From: Microbacterium murale
GTDB lineage: Bacteria > Actinomycetota > Actinomycetes > Actinomycetales > Microbacteriaceae
Assembly: GCF_030815955.1 (NCBI RefSeq)
Contig: NZ_JAUSXK010000001.1
Coordinates: forward strand, 1,860,001 to 1,924,000
Direction: 5' to 3'
DNA: 64,000 bases
The notes under the pieces are model-generated. The model was not told the DNA's origin and ran no database searches. It was given only the letters and a program-made list of their open reading frames with translations. Positions within the stretch are counted from its first letter, which is position 1; each line of letters begins with the position of its first letter. This document shows positions 43,617 to 52,606 of this stretch, in pieces. The translations under genes and the position numbers were made by a program.

Positions 43617-45065
43617 ATGGACGGTTTCGCGGCTGTCGACTTCGGTTTCTCTCGCGAGGTGCTCCAGCGGGGCATTGCGGCGCTGTATCTCGTCGCCTTC
43701 GTCTCGTCGTTGAACCAGTTCCGCCCGCTGCTGGGCGAGCACGGGCTGCTGCCTGCGCCCGCGCTGCTGGGATGGGCTGCCTCGTCGAAGGCGCGCGGAC
43801 GGATGCTGCAACCGACGCTGTTCCGCCGCATCCGCTACACGGATCGACGCCTCGCGATTCTCTGCTGGGCGGGCATCGTCATCTCGGTGCTGCTCGTCGC
43901 AGGCATCCCGCAACTGGCACCGCCGTGGGTACCGATGACGTGCTTCCTGGCACTCTGGATCGGGTACATGTCGATCTCGAGCATCGGGCAGACGTTCTAC
44001 GGCTTCGGCTGGGAGATGCTGCTGCTGGAGGCCGGGTTCCTCGCCGCATTCCTCGGCTCGAGGGATCAGCCGCCGCCGACCGTCGTGATCGTGCTGATGT
44101 GGTGGCTGGTGTTCCGCCTGGAGTTCGGTGCGGGCATGATCAAGATCCGCGGCGGACGGGAATGGCGCGACCTCACCGCTCTCACCTATCACCACGAGAC
44201 GCAGCCGATGCCGGGTCCGCTCAGCCGTCAGGCGCATCTGCTGCCTCGGTGGCTCCACAAGGGTGAGGTGCTGGGCAATCACTTCGCGCAGCTCATCGTT
44301 CCGTTCTTCCTGTTCGCTCCGATCCTCTCGCTCTGGATGCCGGGGCCCGTGCCCCAGATCATCGGCGCCGTCGCGGGCGTGATCATCATCGTGACGCAGG
44401 TCTGGCTCGTCATCACCGGAAACTTCGCATGGCTGAACTGGGCGACGATCGTGCTGGCGTTCTCAGCGATCGGGGTGCCGATGCGCGCCAGTGCCGAGCA
44501 GACCCTCCCGCTCTACTGGATCATCATCACCTCGGCTGTCGGCATCCTGTATCTCGTCGTCAGCTGGCCCGCCCTTCGCAACCTCTTCGCCCACCGTCAG
44601 CTGATGAACGCGAGCTTCAACCGCTGGCAGCTGGCGAATGCCTACGGTGCCTTCGGGACGGTCACGAAGGCACGGATCGAGATCGTCATCGAGGGGACGC
44701 TGGATGAGGACCCCGATGCCGCGACCTGGCGCGAGTACGAGTTCAAGGGCAAGCCCGGCGACGTGCGCCGCGTGCCGCGGCAGTTCGCGCCGTACCATCT
44801 GCGCCTGGACTGGCTGATGTGGTTCCTGCCGCTCGGGCGGTCGCTGGATGACTGGTTCACGGTGTTCCTCGCCCGACTGCTGCAGGCGGATGCCCCGACG
44901 CTGGCGCTGCTGCGCGCCGATCCGTTCGCCGGCCGTCCGCCGCGGTGGGTGCGTGCGGTGTCATACCGCTACCGCTTCGCGACCCGCGAGGAGCGGCACC
45001 GCGATGGTGTGATCTGGATGCGGGATCGGCGGCGAGTGATCGTAGGGGCGGCGGAGCTGCCGTGA
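43617..45065 (+). CDS. Lipase maturation factor family membrane protein
   Basis: A 482-residue protein of the LMF1 family, whose animal members act in the ER on lipase folding. Bacterial members have unknown roles. About nine hydrophobic segments are visible. The family signature spans RLEFGAGMIKIRGGREWRDLTALTYHHETQPMPGPLS (residues about 170-205; key residues Lys, Trp, Tyr, His, Glu) and VPRQFAPYHLRLDWLMWF near 395. TAGCCT lies 6 nt before the ATG, so it is likely leaderless. Divergent from the SDR. Confidence 0.9.
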   Translation: MDGFAAVDFGFSREVLQRGIAALYLVAFVSSLNQFRPLLGEHGLLPAPALLGWAASSKARGRMLQPTLFRRIRYTDRRLAILCWAGIVISVLLVAGIPQLAPPWVPMTCFLALWIGYMSISSIGQTFYGFGWEMLLLEAGFLAAFLGSRDQPPPTVVIVLMWWLVFRLEFGAGMIKIRGGREWRDLTALTYHHETQPMPGPLSRQAHLLPRWLHKGEVLGNHFAQLIVPFFLFAPILSLWMPGPVPQIIGAVAGVIIIVTQVWLVITGNFAWLNWATIVLAFSAIGVPMRASAEQTLPLYWIIITSAVGILYLVVSWPALRNLFAHRQLMNASFNRWQLANAYGAFGTVTKARIEIVIEGTLDEDPDAATWREYEFKGKPGDVRRVPRQFAPYHLRLDWLMWFLPLGRSLDDWFTVFLARLLQADAPTLALLRADPFAGRPPRWVRAVSYRYRFATREERHRDGVIWMRDRRRVIVGAAELP

Positions 45066-45070
45066 GTGGT

Positions 45071-45117
45071 GCGCCTCCTCCCGGGACGTGCCGGGCGAAT
45101 GCGGAGGGGTAGGGCGC
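45071..45117. terminator. Possible bidirectional terminator between convergent genes
   Basis: GCGCCTCCTCC and a following GGAGGGGTAGGGCGC can pair, with an inner CCCGG/CCGGG hairpin. It fills the 52-bp gap between the convergent LMF and hypothetical genes. The stem has a bulge, so confidence is low. Confidence 0.4.
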
Positions 45118-45951
45118 CTACGCCCGGTCGTCTTCCCGGTTCAACCGGACACGCTCAGGCTCCGGCGCACGGACGGGTTCGGGCGCAGGCTCGGCATTCG
45201 GTTCCCGTTCGGGGGCCGGAGTCGGAGTCGGTCCCGCCGTGATCTCGCGCGCCACCTGCTTCTCGAGCACCGTCACGGCGTCGTCGGAGAGGAGGATCAG
45301 TCCTTCGAGTTCTTCGCGCACGCGCTTGTAGGCGACGTTGCGTTCGGCCTGCGTGGCCGATTCGTCGATGGCGACCTTCAACAGCTTCTGGGCGCGGTCG
45401 AGGCGCTTGCGCTCGGCCTCGCTGAACGTGGAATCGCGCAGCCGCCTGGCGTCCTTCTCGGCGATCTCGAACGCGACGGCGTAATTGCCGACAGCATCCA
45501 GATACTCGGAGACGCGCTGCTCGCTGATCTTGGCGTCTGCCGATGCCGGACGCAGAGCATCCGCCGTCTTCTTCGCTCGCAGGAACGCGGCAGTCAGAGG
45601 CTGGCGGCCGTCGCTCATGGCGGGGAAGGCGATGAGCTTCGCGACGTCGAGTTCGTAGTCCAGCCACCGGGCCGTGATCTCGTCGTGCTCCTGGAACAGT
45701 CGCTCCAACAACTGGTTCGACGACACCTGCGCGTCCGATACGATCTCTCGCGGCTTCCTGGAAGGTGCGACCTGGCCGCGGGCGGCGAGTTCGGCGGCCT
45801 TGAGCTCGCCCTTCAGTCGCAGCGTCTCGAGGCGTCGCTCGTGCCGGCGCTTCGCGCCCTGCTCCCACGCCTTCGCAGCCCCGCCGGCCATTCCCATGAT
45901 GGGGAAGATGAGCCACCAGAAGCTGCCCGCCCACTGCCAGAACTCTTGCAT
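45118..45951 (-). CDS. Hypothetical protein with one membrane segment and coiled-coil
   Basis: A 277-residue protein I do not recognise. The N-terminus has one hydrophobic helix (FWWLIFPIMGMAGGAA), then a charged helical region rich in Arg/Lys/Glu (about residues 28-220) likely to form coiled coils, and a Pro/Glu-rich tail (TPTPAPEREPNAEPAPEPV). This layout suggests a cytoplasmic domain anchored by the N-terminus. TAGGCT lies 9 nt before the ATG. Codon use matches the neighbours. It is convergent to the LMF gene. Confidence 0.75.
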   Translation of the reverse strand: MQEFWQWAGSFWWLIFPIMGMAGGAAKAWEQGAKRRHERRLETLRLKGELKAAELAARGQVAPSRKPREIVSDAQVSSNQLLERLFQEHDEITARWLDYELDVAKLIAFPAMSDGRQPLTAAFLRAKKTADALRPASADAKISEQRVSEYLDAVGNYAVAFEIAEKDARRLRDSTFSEAERKRLDRAQKLLKVAIDESATQAERNVAYKRVREELEGLILLSDDAVTVLEKQVAREITAGPTPTPAPEREPNAEPAPEPVRAPEPERVRLNREDDRA

Positions 45952-46184
45952 GATGCGTTCAGCCTACTGCGCGCTGTTGCCCTGCACCCCTCCCCATTCG
46001 ATGGGACCTGCGCAGCGATCTCAGCGGGTGGGAGCGCTGCTGCGTCCCTCCGCCCGTCCGGTCATCTCCGCGTCGAATGTCTCCTGCGCGACGCGCATCT
46101 GCTCGGCGTACTTCGGCTGTGCATGGCCCGCCCGAGCTGAGGGCTCAGCTCGACAGCATCCACCGGCGAACCCGCTGAGCATGC

Positions 46185-46215
46185 GGTCGCGCCCGGTCAG
46201 CGTCCGGGCGCGACC
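46185..46215 (-). terminator. Hairpin terminator overlapping the end of the response regulator gene
   Basis: GGTCGCGCCCGG (46185-46196) and its exact inverse (46204-46215) make a 12-bp stem with a 7-base loop. The distal arm codes for the last residues (VAPG) and the loop includes the stop codon. The following 46021-46184 stretch contains a perfect CGAGCTGAG/CTCAGCTCG dyad (46133-46152) and no gene I can support. Confidence 0.75.
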
Positions 46216-46860
46216 AGCCCCGTCTCGTATGCCAACACGACGAGCGCTGCGCGGTCGCGGGCGGAGAGCGTGCCGAGCAGGCGACTGACATAGGTGCGGG
46301 CGGTGGCGGGGCTGAGGAAGAGCTCGGCGCCGATCTCGTCGTTGGTCCTGCCTCGGCCCACCAGCGTCAACACCTCGAGCTCGCGTTCGGTGAGTCCGGC
46401 GAGCAGCGTGCGGTCTATGACCGTCTGCGATGCGGCGGCCCGCATCACTGTCGCCGTCACCGACGGAGACAGCAGCGAATCGCCGGCGGCGACCGTGCGG
46501 GATCGCGGCGCGCAGGTCCTCCGGCGACACGTCCTTCAGCAGATACCCCGACGCCCCGGAGCGGATCGCGGCGTAGACGTTCTCGTCCTCGTCGAACGTC
46601 GTCAGGATCAGGACGCGGATGCCGTCGAGCGCAGCATCCGCGACAATCGCCCTCGTCGCCTCCAGCCCGTCCATCACCGGCATCCGGATGTCCATCAGCA
46701 CCACGTCGGGACGAAGCTCACGCACGCGCGAGAGCCCGCTGCGCCCGTCCGGCGCCTCATCCACGACGGCGATGTCGCCGTCGCGTTCGGCGAGCGAACG
46801 CAGCCCCGCGCGTACGAGTTCCTGATCGTCGACGATCACCACACGAATCGGTTCGCTCAC
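46197..46860 (-). pseudogene. NarL/LuxR-family response regulator, split by a one-base insertion at 46499-46501
   Basis: The receiver domain reads well from ATG 46860: acidic pocket Asp11-Asp12, phospho-acceptor Asp57 in VLMDIRMP, and Lys in YLLKDVSPEDL. After RAAI the frame is lost. Dropping one C from the CCC run (GGG on the + strand at 46499-46501) restores RTVAAGDSLLSPSVTATVM and the LuxR HTH (LTERELEVLTLVGRGRTNDEIGAELF) to the stop at 46197. As sequenced the protein would have no DNA-binding domain. It overlaps the histidine kinase by 4 bp. Either a genuine loss of output or a base-calling error. Confidence 0.85.
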
Positions 46861-47993
46861 GCTTCTCCTTCTGACTGCGCCGGAATCTCGGCGTCCACGA
46901 TGAATCCGCCCGGTGCAGGGTGCGCGGTGAGCGTGCCGCCGAGCAGTTCTGCGCGCTCCTGCATGCCCCGGATGCCGGATCCCGCACGGTGGCTCTCACG
47001 CGCACTGGTGCCGTCATCCACGATGCGCAGGGTCAGCGTCCCCTCCACCGCGCGCGCGGTCACGCGAACCGTCGAGGCTCCCGAATGCCGGAGCACGTTC
47101 GTCAGTGACTCCTGCACGATCCGGTAGGCCGCAGCATCCACCGATCGCGACAGCGCATCCGATGCGGCTGACACTTCGGTCTCGACGCGCAGTCCGGCGT
47201 TCCGCGCGGCGGCGAATAGCGGGTCGAGCGACCCGAGACCCAGCACCGGTTCGGGGCCAGAGGCGTCGTCCGCCCGCAGCACCTTCACGGTGCGCCGCAG
47301 CTCACGCAGGGCGTCCGATGTCGCCGCGCGCACCTGGTCGAGCGCGGGTCGCGCTGCCGCGGCATCCGGAGCCTCGGCGGCGACCCCGGCGTGCAGGGAC
47401 GCGACCGAGAGCGTGTGCCCGATGGTGTCGTGCAGGTCACGGGCGATCTGCATCCGCTCGGCCTGCATCCTCGCATCCGCGGCGTGGGCTTCTTCTGTGG
47501 CGGTGAGCGCGGAGATCTGCGCGGTTCGCTCACGTGCCTCCCGCGCGAGGCGCACTGCAACGCCGAGCGCGATGGCCGCGGCGGCAAGCGCCAACTCGGT
47601 GACGAAGGTGTAGCCGTTGAGCGTTGCCTCCGGCTCTGACCCGTCGAGGCGGAAGTAGGTTGCGACCGCGAGCAGCACTGCGGCCGACCCGACCGCCCAG
47701 TACGTGCGATGCTGCTCAGCGGCAGAGAAGAGGGCGCCGATGGCGGGGAGCACGATGCCGACGGGCGGCAGATCCAGGGTGTAGTACGCGAAGATCGCGA
47801 GCAGCGTCACGACCAGCGTGGTCCGCGGCAGCAGGCGCCGGACGAGCAGGATCAGCCCGAATCCGAGCGCGAACGCATATCCGCCGAAGGACGTGCGACC
47901 GACCGGATCAGCGGCGATGACGACCGCGAGAACCAGCGTCACCGCGATCGCGAGTCCCGCGTCGGTGAGCCGTGGGTTCACCTCGCTGCGCAT
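46857..47993 (-). CDS. Two-component sensor histidine kinase (NarL-type partner, HisKA_3)
   Basis: A 378-residue membrane kinase. Four to five hydrophobic segments fill residues 10-150 with little extracellular sequence, so it may sense a signal in the membrane (an intramembrane-sensing layout like LiaS/DesK). The DHp helix contains the phospho-acceptor His188 in ARDLHDTIGHTLS, and the ATPase domain has GSGIRGMQERAELLGG. ATG 47993 is chosen since TACGCT lies 6 nt upstream (leaderless) and the preceding codons of the longer frame are not conserved-looking. The cognate regulator is frameshifted as sequenced. Confidence 0.88.
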   Translation of the reverse strand: MRSEVNPRLTDAGLAIAVTLVLAVVIAADPVGRTSFGGYAFALGFGLILLVRRLLPRTTLVVTLLAIFAYYTLDLPPVGIVLPAIGALFSAAEQHRTYWAVGSAAVLLAVATYFRLDGSEPEATLNGYTFVTELALAAAAIALGVAVRLAREARERTAQISALTATEEAHAADARMQAERMQIARDLHDTIGHTLSVASLHAGVAAEAPDAAAARPALDQVRAATSDALRELRRTVKVLRADDASGPEPVLGLGSLDPLFAAARNAGLRVETEVSAASDALSRSVDAAAYRIVQESLTNVLRHSGASTVRVTARAVEGTLTLRIVDDGTSARESHRAGSGIRGMQERAELLGGTLTAHPAPGGFIVDAEIPAQSEGEA

Positions 47994-48154
47994 GCCTCCA
48001 GCGTAGAAGTGCACGGTGCAGTGCGCGATCCCCTCAAGGCGACGAGCATGTCGCTCCCAGGCGACACCCGACCGCCCGGACGTCGCCTGCTGCCGGTGCG
48101 AGGAGACGCCCCGGGCCAGATGTGCCTTCCGCCGCGGCTGGCGAGGCTGGAGGC

Positions 48155-48541
48155 ATGACTGAGACAACTCCTTCCACCACCGCCCGACCCGCACTGCCCT
48201 GGCTGCTCATCGTCGGCCTCGCCTCGCTCTCGCTGCTGTGGCCGCTCACGAACCTGATCGGCATCGGCCAGGGTGCCCCGCGCGCGCTGACGATCATCGC
48301 GGTCGTCGCTGTGACCTGGATCGCCGTCGTCGGCTTCGGCCGAGTGCCGCGCCCGGTGCTGGTCCTCACGCTCACGGGGCTCGCCCACGGTGCGATCTCG
48401 ATGGTCGTCGCGGCGATCTTCGGCGGCGTCGACGGACCGGTCTGGACCGTGTTCGTGGCCCTCGTCATCGACACCTTCTGGGGTGCGATCGCCGGACTCC
48501 TCGCTCTCGCCATCCAGCAGATGCGGAAGCCCCGAGCATGA
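48155..48541 (+). CDS. Small four-helix membrane protein of unknown function
   Basis: A 128-residue protein with four hydrophobic segments and short loops (WLLIVGLASLSLLWPL, LTIIAVVAVTWIAVV, VLVLTLTGLAHGAISMV, WTVFVALVIDTFWGAIAG). I do not recognise the family. GAGGCT lies 6 nt before ATG 48155. It is divergent from the histidine kinase and ends overlapping an ATG of the multicopper oxidase, so it may share an operon with it; a role in copper or redox homeostasis would be speculation. Confidence 0.75.
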   Translation: MTETTPSTTARPALPWLLIVGLASLSLLWPLTNLIGIGQGAPRALTIIAVVAVTWIAVVGFGRVPRPVLVLTLTGLAHGAISMVVAAIFGGVDGPVWTVFVALVIDTFWGAIAGLLALAIQQMRKPRA

Positions 48542-48579
48542 GCAGACCGGCACGAGCCCGCACAACTCCGGAGAATCCG

Positions 48580-50184
48580 ATGAATAGCGTGGTTAGGGCC
48601 CCGGGAATCCGGGCATCCGGGAAAATCCTCCGGAGTTATGGAGCACCACGACCGCGCGGCAGGCGCATCGCCGCCGCGCTCGCCGCAGTCGCAGCATCCG
48701 CCGTACTCCTCACCGCATGCGACTCGTTCTCCACCACCGCTGTCGCCGAGCACGACTTCGTGAACGAGCTCGCCATCCCGCCGCTCGCCGATTCCACCGT
48801 CGAGGACGGCGTGCGCACGTTCCAGCTGACGGCGGGGCAGGGCACAACCAGCTTCCTCGGCATCGGGGATGCGGAGACCTGGGGCTTCAACGGCGCCTTC
48901 CTCGGCCCGACACTCCGCGCCGAGCGCGGTGAGCGGGTCGCTTTCGAGATCGACAACCAGCTGCCGGAGGCCACCAGTGTGCACTGGCACGGGATGCATC
49001 TGCCGGCTGCGATGGACGGTGGTCCGCACCAGATGATCGAGCAGGGTGAGACGTGGCGGTCGACGTGGACGATCGATCAGCCCGCGTCGACGCTCTGGTA
49101 TCACCCGCATCCGCATGGGGAGACGGAGAAGCACGTGTATCTCGGTCTGGCCGGGATGTTCATCCTCGACGACGATGCGAGCCTCGCCGCAGATCTGCCG
49201 AGTGAGTACGGCGTGGACGATCTGCCGCTCATCGTGCAGGACAAGGAGTTCGACAATTCTGGCCGACTCGCGCTGAACGACGACGGTTCGGAGCCGGGGA
49301 CGCTGGGCGACACGGTCATGGTGAACGGCACGGTCGGCGCGTACCAGGAGGTGACGACCGAGCAGGTGCGTCTGCGGCTGCTGAACGGTTCGACCGCCCG
49401 GACGTACACGTTCGAGATGCCGGATCGGCCCATGACTCTTATCTCGACCGACGGCGGTTTCCTCGATGCTCCGGTCGAGATGGATCAGGTGCGACTCGCT
49501 CCTGGCGAGCGTGCCGAAGTCGTCGTATCGTTCGACGCCGGCGAGACCGTGCGCCTGCACTCGTCGAAGACCGACCTCGGCGGCATCGTCGTGCCTGCGA
49601 CGTCGGGCGGAAACGACGAGTTCGATGTGCTGGAGTTCCGGGCGGCAGCAACGTTGACGCCGTCCTCCGAGCCGTCATGGCCGCAGGCGAAGGATGCTGT
49701 CGCCGATGAGCTGCATGAGGACGAAGCATCCGTCACTCGGGACTTCGTACTGAACACCCGTGAGATCAACGGTGAGCAGATGGACATGAACCGGATCGAT
49801 GAGGTCGTCCACGTCGGCGCCACCGAGGTGTGGGAGGTGCGCAGCACCCAGCCGATTCCGCACAGCTTCCACATCCACGATGTGCAGTTCCGGGTGCTGA
49901 GCATCGACGGACGGGAGCCGCCGCCCGAGCTGGCCGGGCCCAAGGACACGATCTACCTCAACCCGAACCTGACCTACCGGCTGCTGGTGCGCTTCGAGGA
50001 CTACGCCGATCCGACCATGCCGTACATGTACCACTGCCACATGCTGCTGCACGAGGACGAGGGCATGATGGGGCAGTTCGTCGTGATCGAGTCAGGGGAT
50101 GAGGACAGGGTCGGGGTGCCGGAGCATTCGGGGCACGACGAGGACACCGATGATGCTGCGACCGGAGGCCACGCGGGGCACTGA
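48580..50184 (+). CDS. Multicopper oxidase, lipoprotein
   Basis: About 534 residues. A long basic N-region precedes the signal and lipobox LLTAC. Three cupredoxin domains follow, with all four copper motifs: HWHGMH and WYHPHPHG in domain 1, HSFHIHDVQF and YHCHMLLHEDEGMMGQ in domain 3 (trinuclear cluster plus type 1 copper, axial Met). This fits CueO/CotA/bilirubin-oxidase-like enzymes that oxidise Cu(I) or phenols outside the membrane. A His/Asp-rich tail (HSGHDEDTDDAATGGHAGH) may bind metal. ATG 48580 has GGAG at 6 nt; ATG 48538, overlapping the previous stop, is an alternative. AACTCCGGAG (48564) and its inverse (48629) flank the start and could hide the ribosome site. Confidence 0.9.
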   Translation: MNSVVRAPGIRASGKILRSYGAPRPRGRRIAAALAAVAASAVLLTACDSFSTTAVAEHDFVNELAIPPLADSTVEDGVRTFQLTAGQGTTSFLGIGDAETWGFNGAFLGPTLRAERGERVAFEIDNQLPEATSVHWHGMHLPAAMDGGPHQMIEQGETWRSTWTIDQPASTLWYHPHPHGETEKHVYLGLAGMFILDDDASLAADLPSEYGVDDLPLIVQDKEFDNSGRLALNDDGSEPGTLGDTVMVNGTVGAYQEVTTEQVRLRLLNGSTARTYTFEMPDRPMTLISTDGGFLDAPVEMDQVRLAPGERAEVVVSFDAGETVRLHSSKTDLGGIVVPATSGGNDEFDVLEFRAAATLTPSSEPSWPQAKDAVADELHEDEASVTRDFVLNTREINGEQMDMNRIDEVVHVGATEVWEVRSTQPIPHSFHIHDVQFRVLSIDGREPPPELAGPKDTIYLNPNLTYRLLVRFEDYADPTMPYMYHCHMLLHEDEGMMGQFVVIESGDEDRVGVPEHSGHDEDTDDAATGGHAGH

Positions 50185-50212
50185 GGACGTACCCTCCACT
50201 AGCCTGGGCCGC

Positions 50213-50767
50213 ATGATCATCACCGACTTCCCGCGTGATCTGCTCATGACGGGCGCGATCTTCGGCGTCGCGGCGTTCGTGTGGGCGGGGTGGGCGCAGG
50301 AGCGTCCGCCGAAGCACTGGATCTGGCGGGTCATCCTCGCGGTGCTCGGCCTCGGTGGCGCGGCGCTCGCCGGTATCAGCCTTCCCGCGGCGATCAGGAA
50401 CTGGTCGGAGCCGACGGCCATCAGCGTCGGCACTCCGGCGTTCATCGTCTACATCGTCGTGTTCTGGTTGGAGGTCGCTGCGATGATCGCACTCGCGATC
50501 TGGGCGTCGCGCAAGAAGCGCCAGGACCTCATTCCGGTGTTCGTTCTCGCGGTGGTCGGCATCCATTTCGTGCCGCTCGCGTGGGTGTTCGTGCAGCCGA
50601 TGTACGCCCTGGTCGGCATGGTGCTCACAGGGCTCGCAGTGCTCATCGGACGGATGAACGAGACGCCCATCGCGCGCAGTTTCTGGTGCGGACTGACCGC
50701 GGCTCCCGTGCTCCTGGTGGCGGGAATCGCGTGCGCTGTGGCGGGGTTCGGTGCGCTCGGCGACTGA
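50213..50767 (+). CDS. Hypothetical membrane protein, five to six helices
   Basis: A 184-residue protein with five to six hydrophobic segments, positively charged loops (ASRKKRQD) and no recognised signature. TAGCCT lies 7 nt before ATG 50213, so the start is well placed and leaderless; a longer frame to 50099 overlaps the oxidase and is rejected. Function unknown. It follows the multicopper oxidase by 28 bp on the same strand. Confidence 0.78.
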   Translation: MIITDFPRDLLMTGAIFGVAAFVWAGWAQERPPKHWIWRVILAVLGLGGAALAGISLPAAIRNWSEPTAISVGTPAFIVYIVVFWLEVAAMIALAIWASRKKRQDLIPVFVLAVVGIHFVPLAWVFVQPMYALVGMVLTGLAVLIGRMNETPIARSFWCGLTAAPVLLVAGIACAVAGFGALGD

Positions 50768-50840
50768 CGATGCGGGCGAGCGCCGGGGCATCCGCAGCGC
50801 CGGTGCGTCCTTCACGGCGAATCATCGCCCTCGTGCACCA

Positions 50841-50869
50841 TTGTTCCGGCGCCTCGAGCGGACTATGGT
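50841..50869 (+). promoter_or_regulatory. Promoter of the VOC gene
   Basis: TTGTTC (50841-50846), a 17-bp spacer and TATGGT (50864-50869), followed 6 nt later by ATG 50876. This is the clearest leaderless promoter in the window. Confidence 0.7.
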
Positions 50870-50875
50870 GCGGAC

Positions 50876-51274
50876 ATGGCACTAGGCGACTATCCCGTCA
50901 GAGCATCAATCGGAGTCACCCACATCGGACGTGCGGCGGCGTTCTACGAAGGTGTGCTCGGTCTCGTCCCCGAGGGCGAAGGTCCGAGCGCTGATATCGA
51001 AGGAGGCGCTCGGTTCTACGCTGCCGGGGAGGGCACGATGCTCAACGTGTTCGAGACGCCGACAGCGGGTGGGACGCGGTCGACTGTCGCGACATGGTAC
51101 GTCGATGACATCGATGCGATCGTCGACCAGCTCTCGGCAGCGGGCGCGGAGTTCGCTCGCTACGACGCGTTCGATCAGGATGAGCGTGGGATCGCGCCTC
51201 GAGCCGGGGGCGGACGCATCGCCTGGGTCGCGGATCCGGACGGCAACACCCTCGCGATCGAGGCGGACATCTGA
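50876..51274 (+). CDS. VOC-family (glyoxalase/bleomycin-resistance fold) protein
   Basis: A 132-residue protein with the paired beta-alpha-beta-beta-beta modules of the vicinal oxygen chelate superfamily: ASIGVTHIGRAAAFYEGVLGL at the start (first metal His in VTHIG) and GRIAWVADPDGNTLAIE near the end (metal Glu). The family includes glyoxalases, dioxygenases and drug-binding resistance proteins, so function is open. Leaderless start at ATG 50876 with a full -35/-10 promoter upstream. Confidence 0.87.
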   Translation: MALGDYPVRASIGVTHIGRAAAFYEGVLGLVPEGEGPSADIEGGARFYAAGEGTMLNVFETPTAGGTRSTVATWYVDDIDAIVDQLSAAGAEFARYDAFDQDERGIAPRAGGGRIAWVADPDGNTLAIEADI

Positions 51275-51423
51275 CGGTCCAGCGGATGCCGGGCTGTTAT
51301 CACCCGCGAGATGGTGCTCCCAGCGCCAGTGCGTCCGATCGATGCTGGCACCGTGCCGGTCGTCGTGTCAGGATGGCCACGACTCGGCTCACCGCGAGCC
51401 GAACTTGAACGGCAGGAGCGGAT

Positions 51424-52479
51424 ATGCAGCTGGCCATGGTCGGACTCGGCAGGATGGGCGCGAACATCGTCCGACGGTTGATGAGAGATGGGCACGATTG
51501 CGTCGTCTATGACGTGAACGCGGATGCCGTCGCCGCACTGGTCGCGGAGGGGGCAGTCGGCGCGGACAGCGTGGCCGATCTCGCCGCGAAGCTCGAGCCC
51601 ACGCGGGTCGTGTGGATGATGGTGCCCGCCTCGCTCACCGGTTCCGTCGCTGAAGAGGTTGCGGCAGTTCTGGACAAGGGCGACATCCTCATCGACGGCG
51701 GCAACTCCAACTATCGCGACGACGTGCGCCGGGCGGCCGCATTGCGCGAGCGCGGCATCGAGTACGTCGACGTCGGCACCAGCGGCGGCGTGTTCGGCCT
51801 GGAGCGCGGCTACTGCCTCATGGTCGGCGGCAGCGACACCGCCTTCGCTCATATCGAGCCGGTGCTGCGCACGATCGCGCCGGGGGTCGGCGAGATCGAG
51901 CGCACGCCCGGTCGCGACGGAGACCTCACTCCGGAGGAGCAGGGCTACCTGCACTGCGGTCCCTCCGGCGCGGGCCACTTCGTGAAGATGGTCCACAACG
52001 GCATCGAGTACGGCATCATGGCGTCGATCGCCGAAGGCCTCAACCTGCTCGACAATGCGGATGCCGGAGTGCGCGAAGCCGAGCACTCCGCCGAGATCGC
52101 CCCGCTCGAGGAGCCGGAGTTCTACCAGTTCCCCATCGACACCGAAAAGGTGTCCGAGCTGTGGCGGCGCGGATCGGTGATCTCGTCGTGGCTGCTCGAC
52201 CTCACAGCGGCCGCCCTGCACGAGAACCCCACGCTCAACGGGCTGGCGGGTCGAGTCTCGGACTCCGGCGAGGGCCGCTGGACCGTCAAGGCCGCCGTCG
52301 ACGTCGGCGTTCCGGTGCCCGTGCTCGCGGCATCGCTCTTCGAGCGCTTCTCATCACGCGACGAGGACCTCTTCGCCAATCAGGTGCTCTCGGCGATGCG
52401 ACTGCAGTTCGGCGGACACAAGGAACTCCCGGCGGGCGACGTGCTCGAGGCGGGTGCGCGCAAGGCCGACGCCGGCTGA
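51424..52479 (+). CDS. gnd: 6-phosphogluconate dehydrogenase, decarboxylating (short NAD-type)
   Basis: The 351-residue enzyme oxidises 6-phosphogluconate to ribulose 5-phosphate and CO2. N-terminal cofactor motif MVGLGRMGANIVRRLMRDGH; ILIDGGNSNYRDD with the substrate Ser/Asn; VGTSGGVFGLERGYCLMVGG; and CGPSGAGHFVKMVHNGIEYG with the catalytic Lys. At 351 residues it is the short GntZ/YqeC-type form rather than the 470-residue enzyme. An Asp at the end of strand 2 (VVYDVNADA) would favour NAD+. AGGAG precedes the ATG. The gene stands alone. Confidence 0.93.
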   Translation: MQLAMVGLGRMGANIVRRLMRDGHDCVVYDVNADAVAALVAEGAVGADSVADLAAKLEPTRVVWMMVPASLTGSVAEEVAAVLDKGDILIDGGNSNYRDDVRRAAALRERGIEYVDVGTSGGVFGLERGYCLMVGGSDTAFAHIEPVLRTIAPGVGEIERTPGRDGDLTPEEQGYLHCGPSGAGHFVKMVHNGIEYGIMASIAEGLNLLDNADAGVREAEHSAEIAPLEEPEFYQFPIDTEKVSELWRRGSVISSWLLDLTAAALHENPTLNGLAGRVSDSGEGRWTVKAAVDVGVPVPVLAASLFERFSSRDEDLFANQVLSAMRLQFGGHKELPAGDVLEAGARKADAG

Positions 52480-52506
52480 GCTGCAAGAGCCGGCCCGGGT
52501 CGCGGC

Positions 52507-52583
52507 GTGCCGTCGTTCGCAGATGTGCGCTTCGTTCGCAGGGAATCCTTGAATTCCTGCGGATCAGGTGCACAACTGCGAAC
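52507..52583. repeat. Intergenic palindromic element F (word TTCGCAG)
   Basis: GTTCGCAG at 52515 and 52534 (19 apart), then CTGCGGAT at 52557 and CTGCGAAC at 52576 (19 apart). Outer arms GTTCGCAGATGTGC and GCACAACTGCGAAC pair with one mismatch; inner arms CGCAGGGAAT and ATTCCTGCG nearly pair. It lies between the convergent gnd and MmyB-like genes. Confidence 0.78.
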
Positions 52584-52606
52584 AGGAGTATCGCGGATGC
52601 CGGGCC

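Noticed and set aside
46021..46196. Small minus-strand gene (53 codons) after the response regulator
   Set aside because: It is a continuation of the wrong frame after the frameshift, has no ribosome site and overlaps a terminator hairpin.
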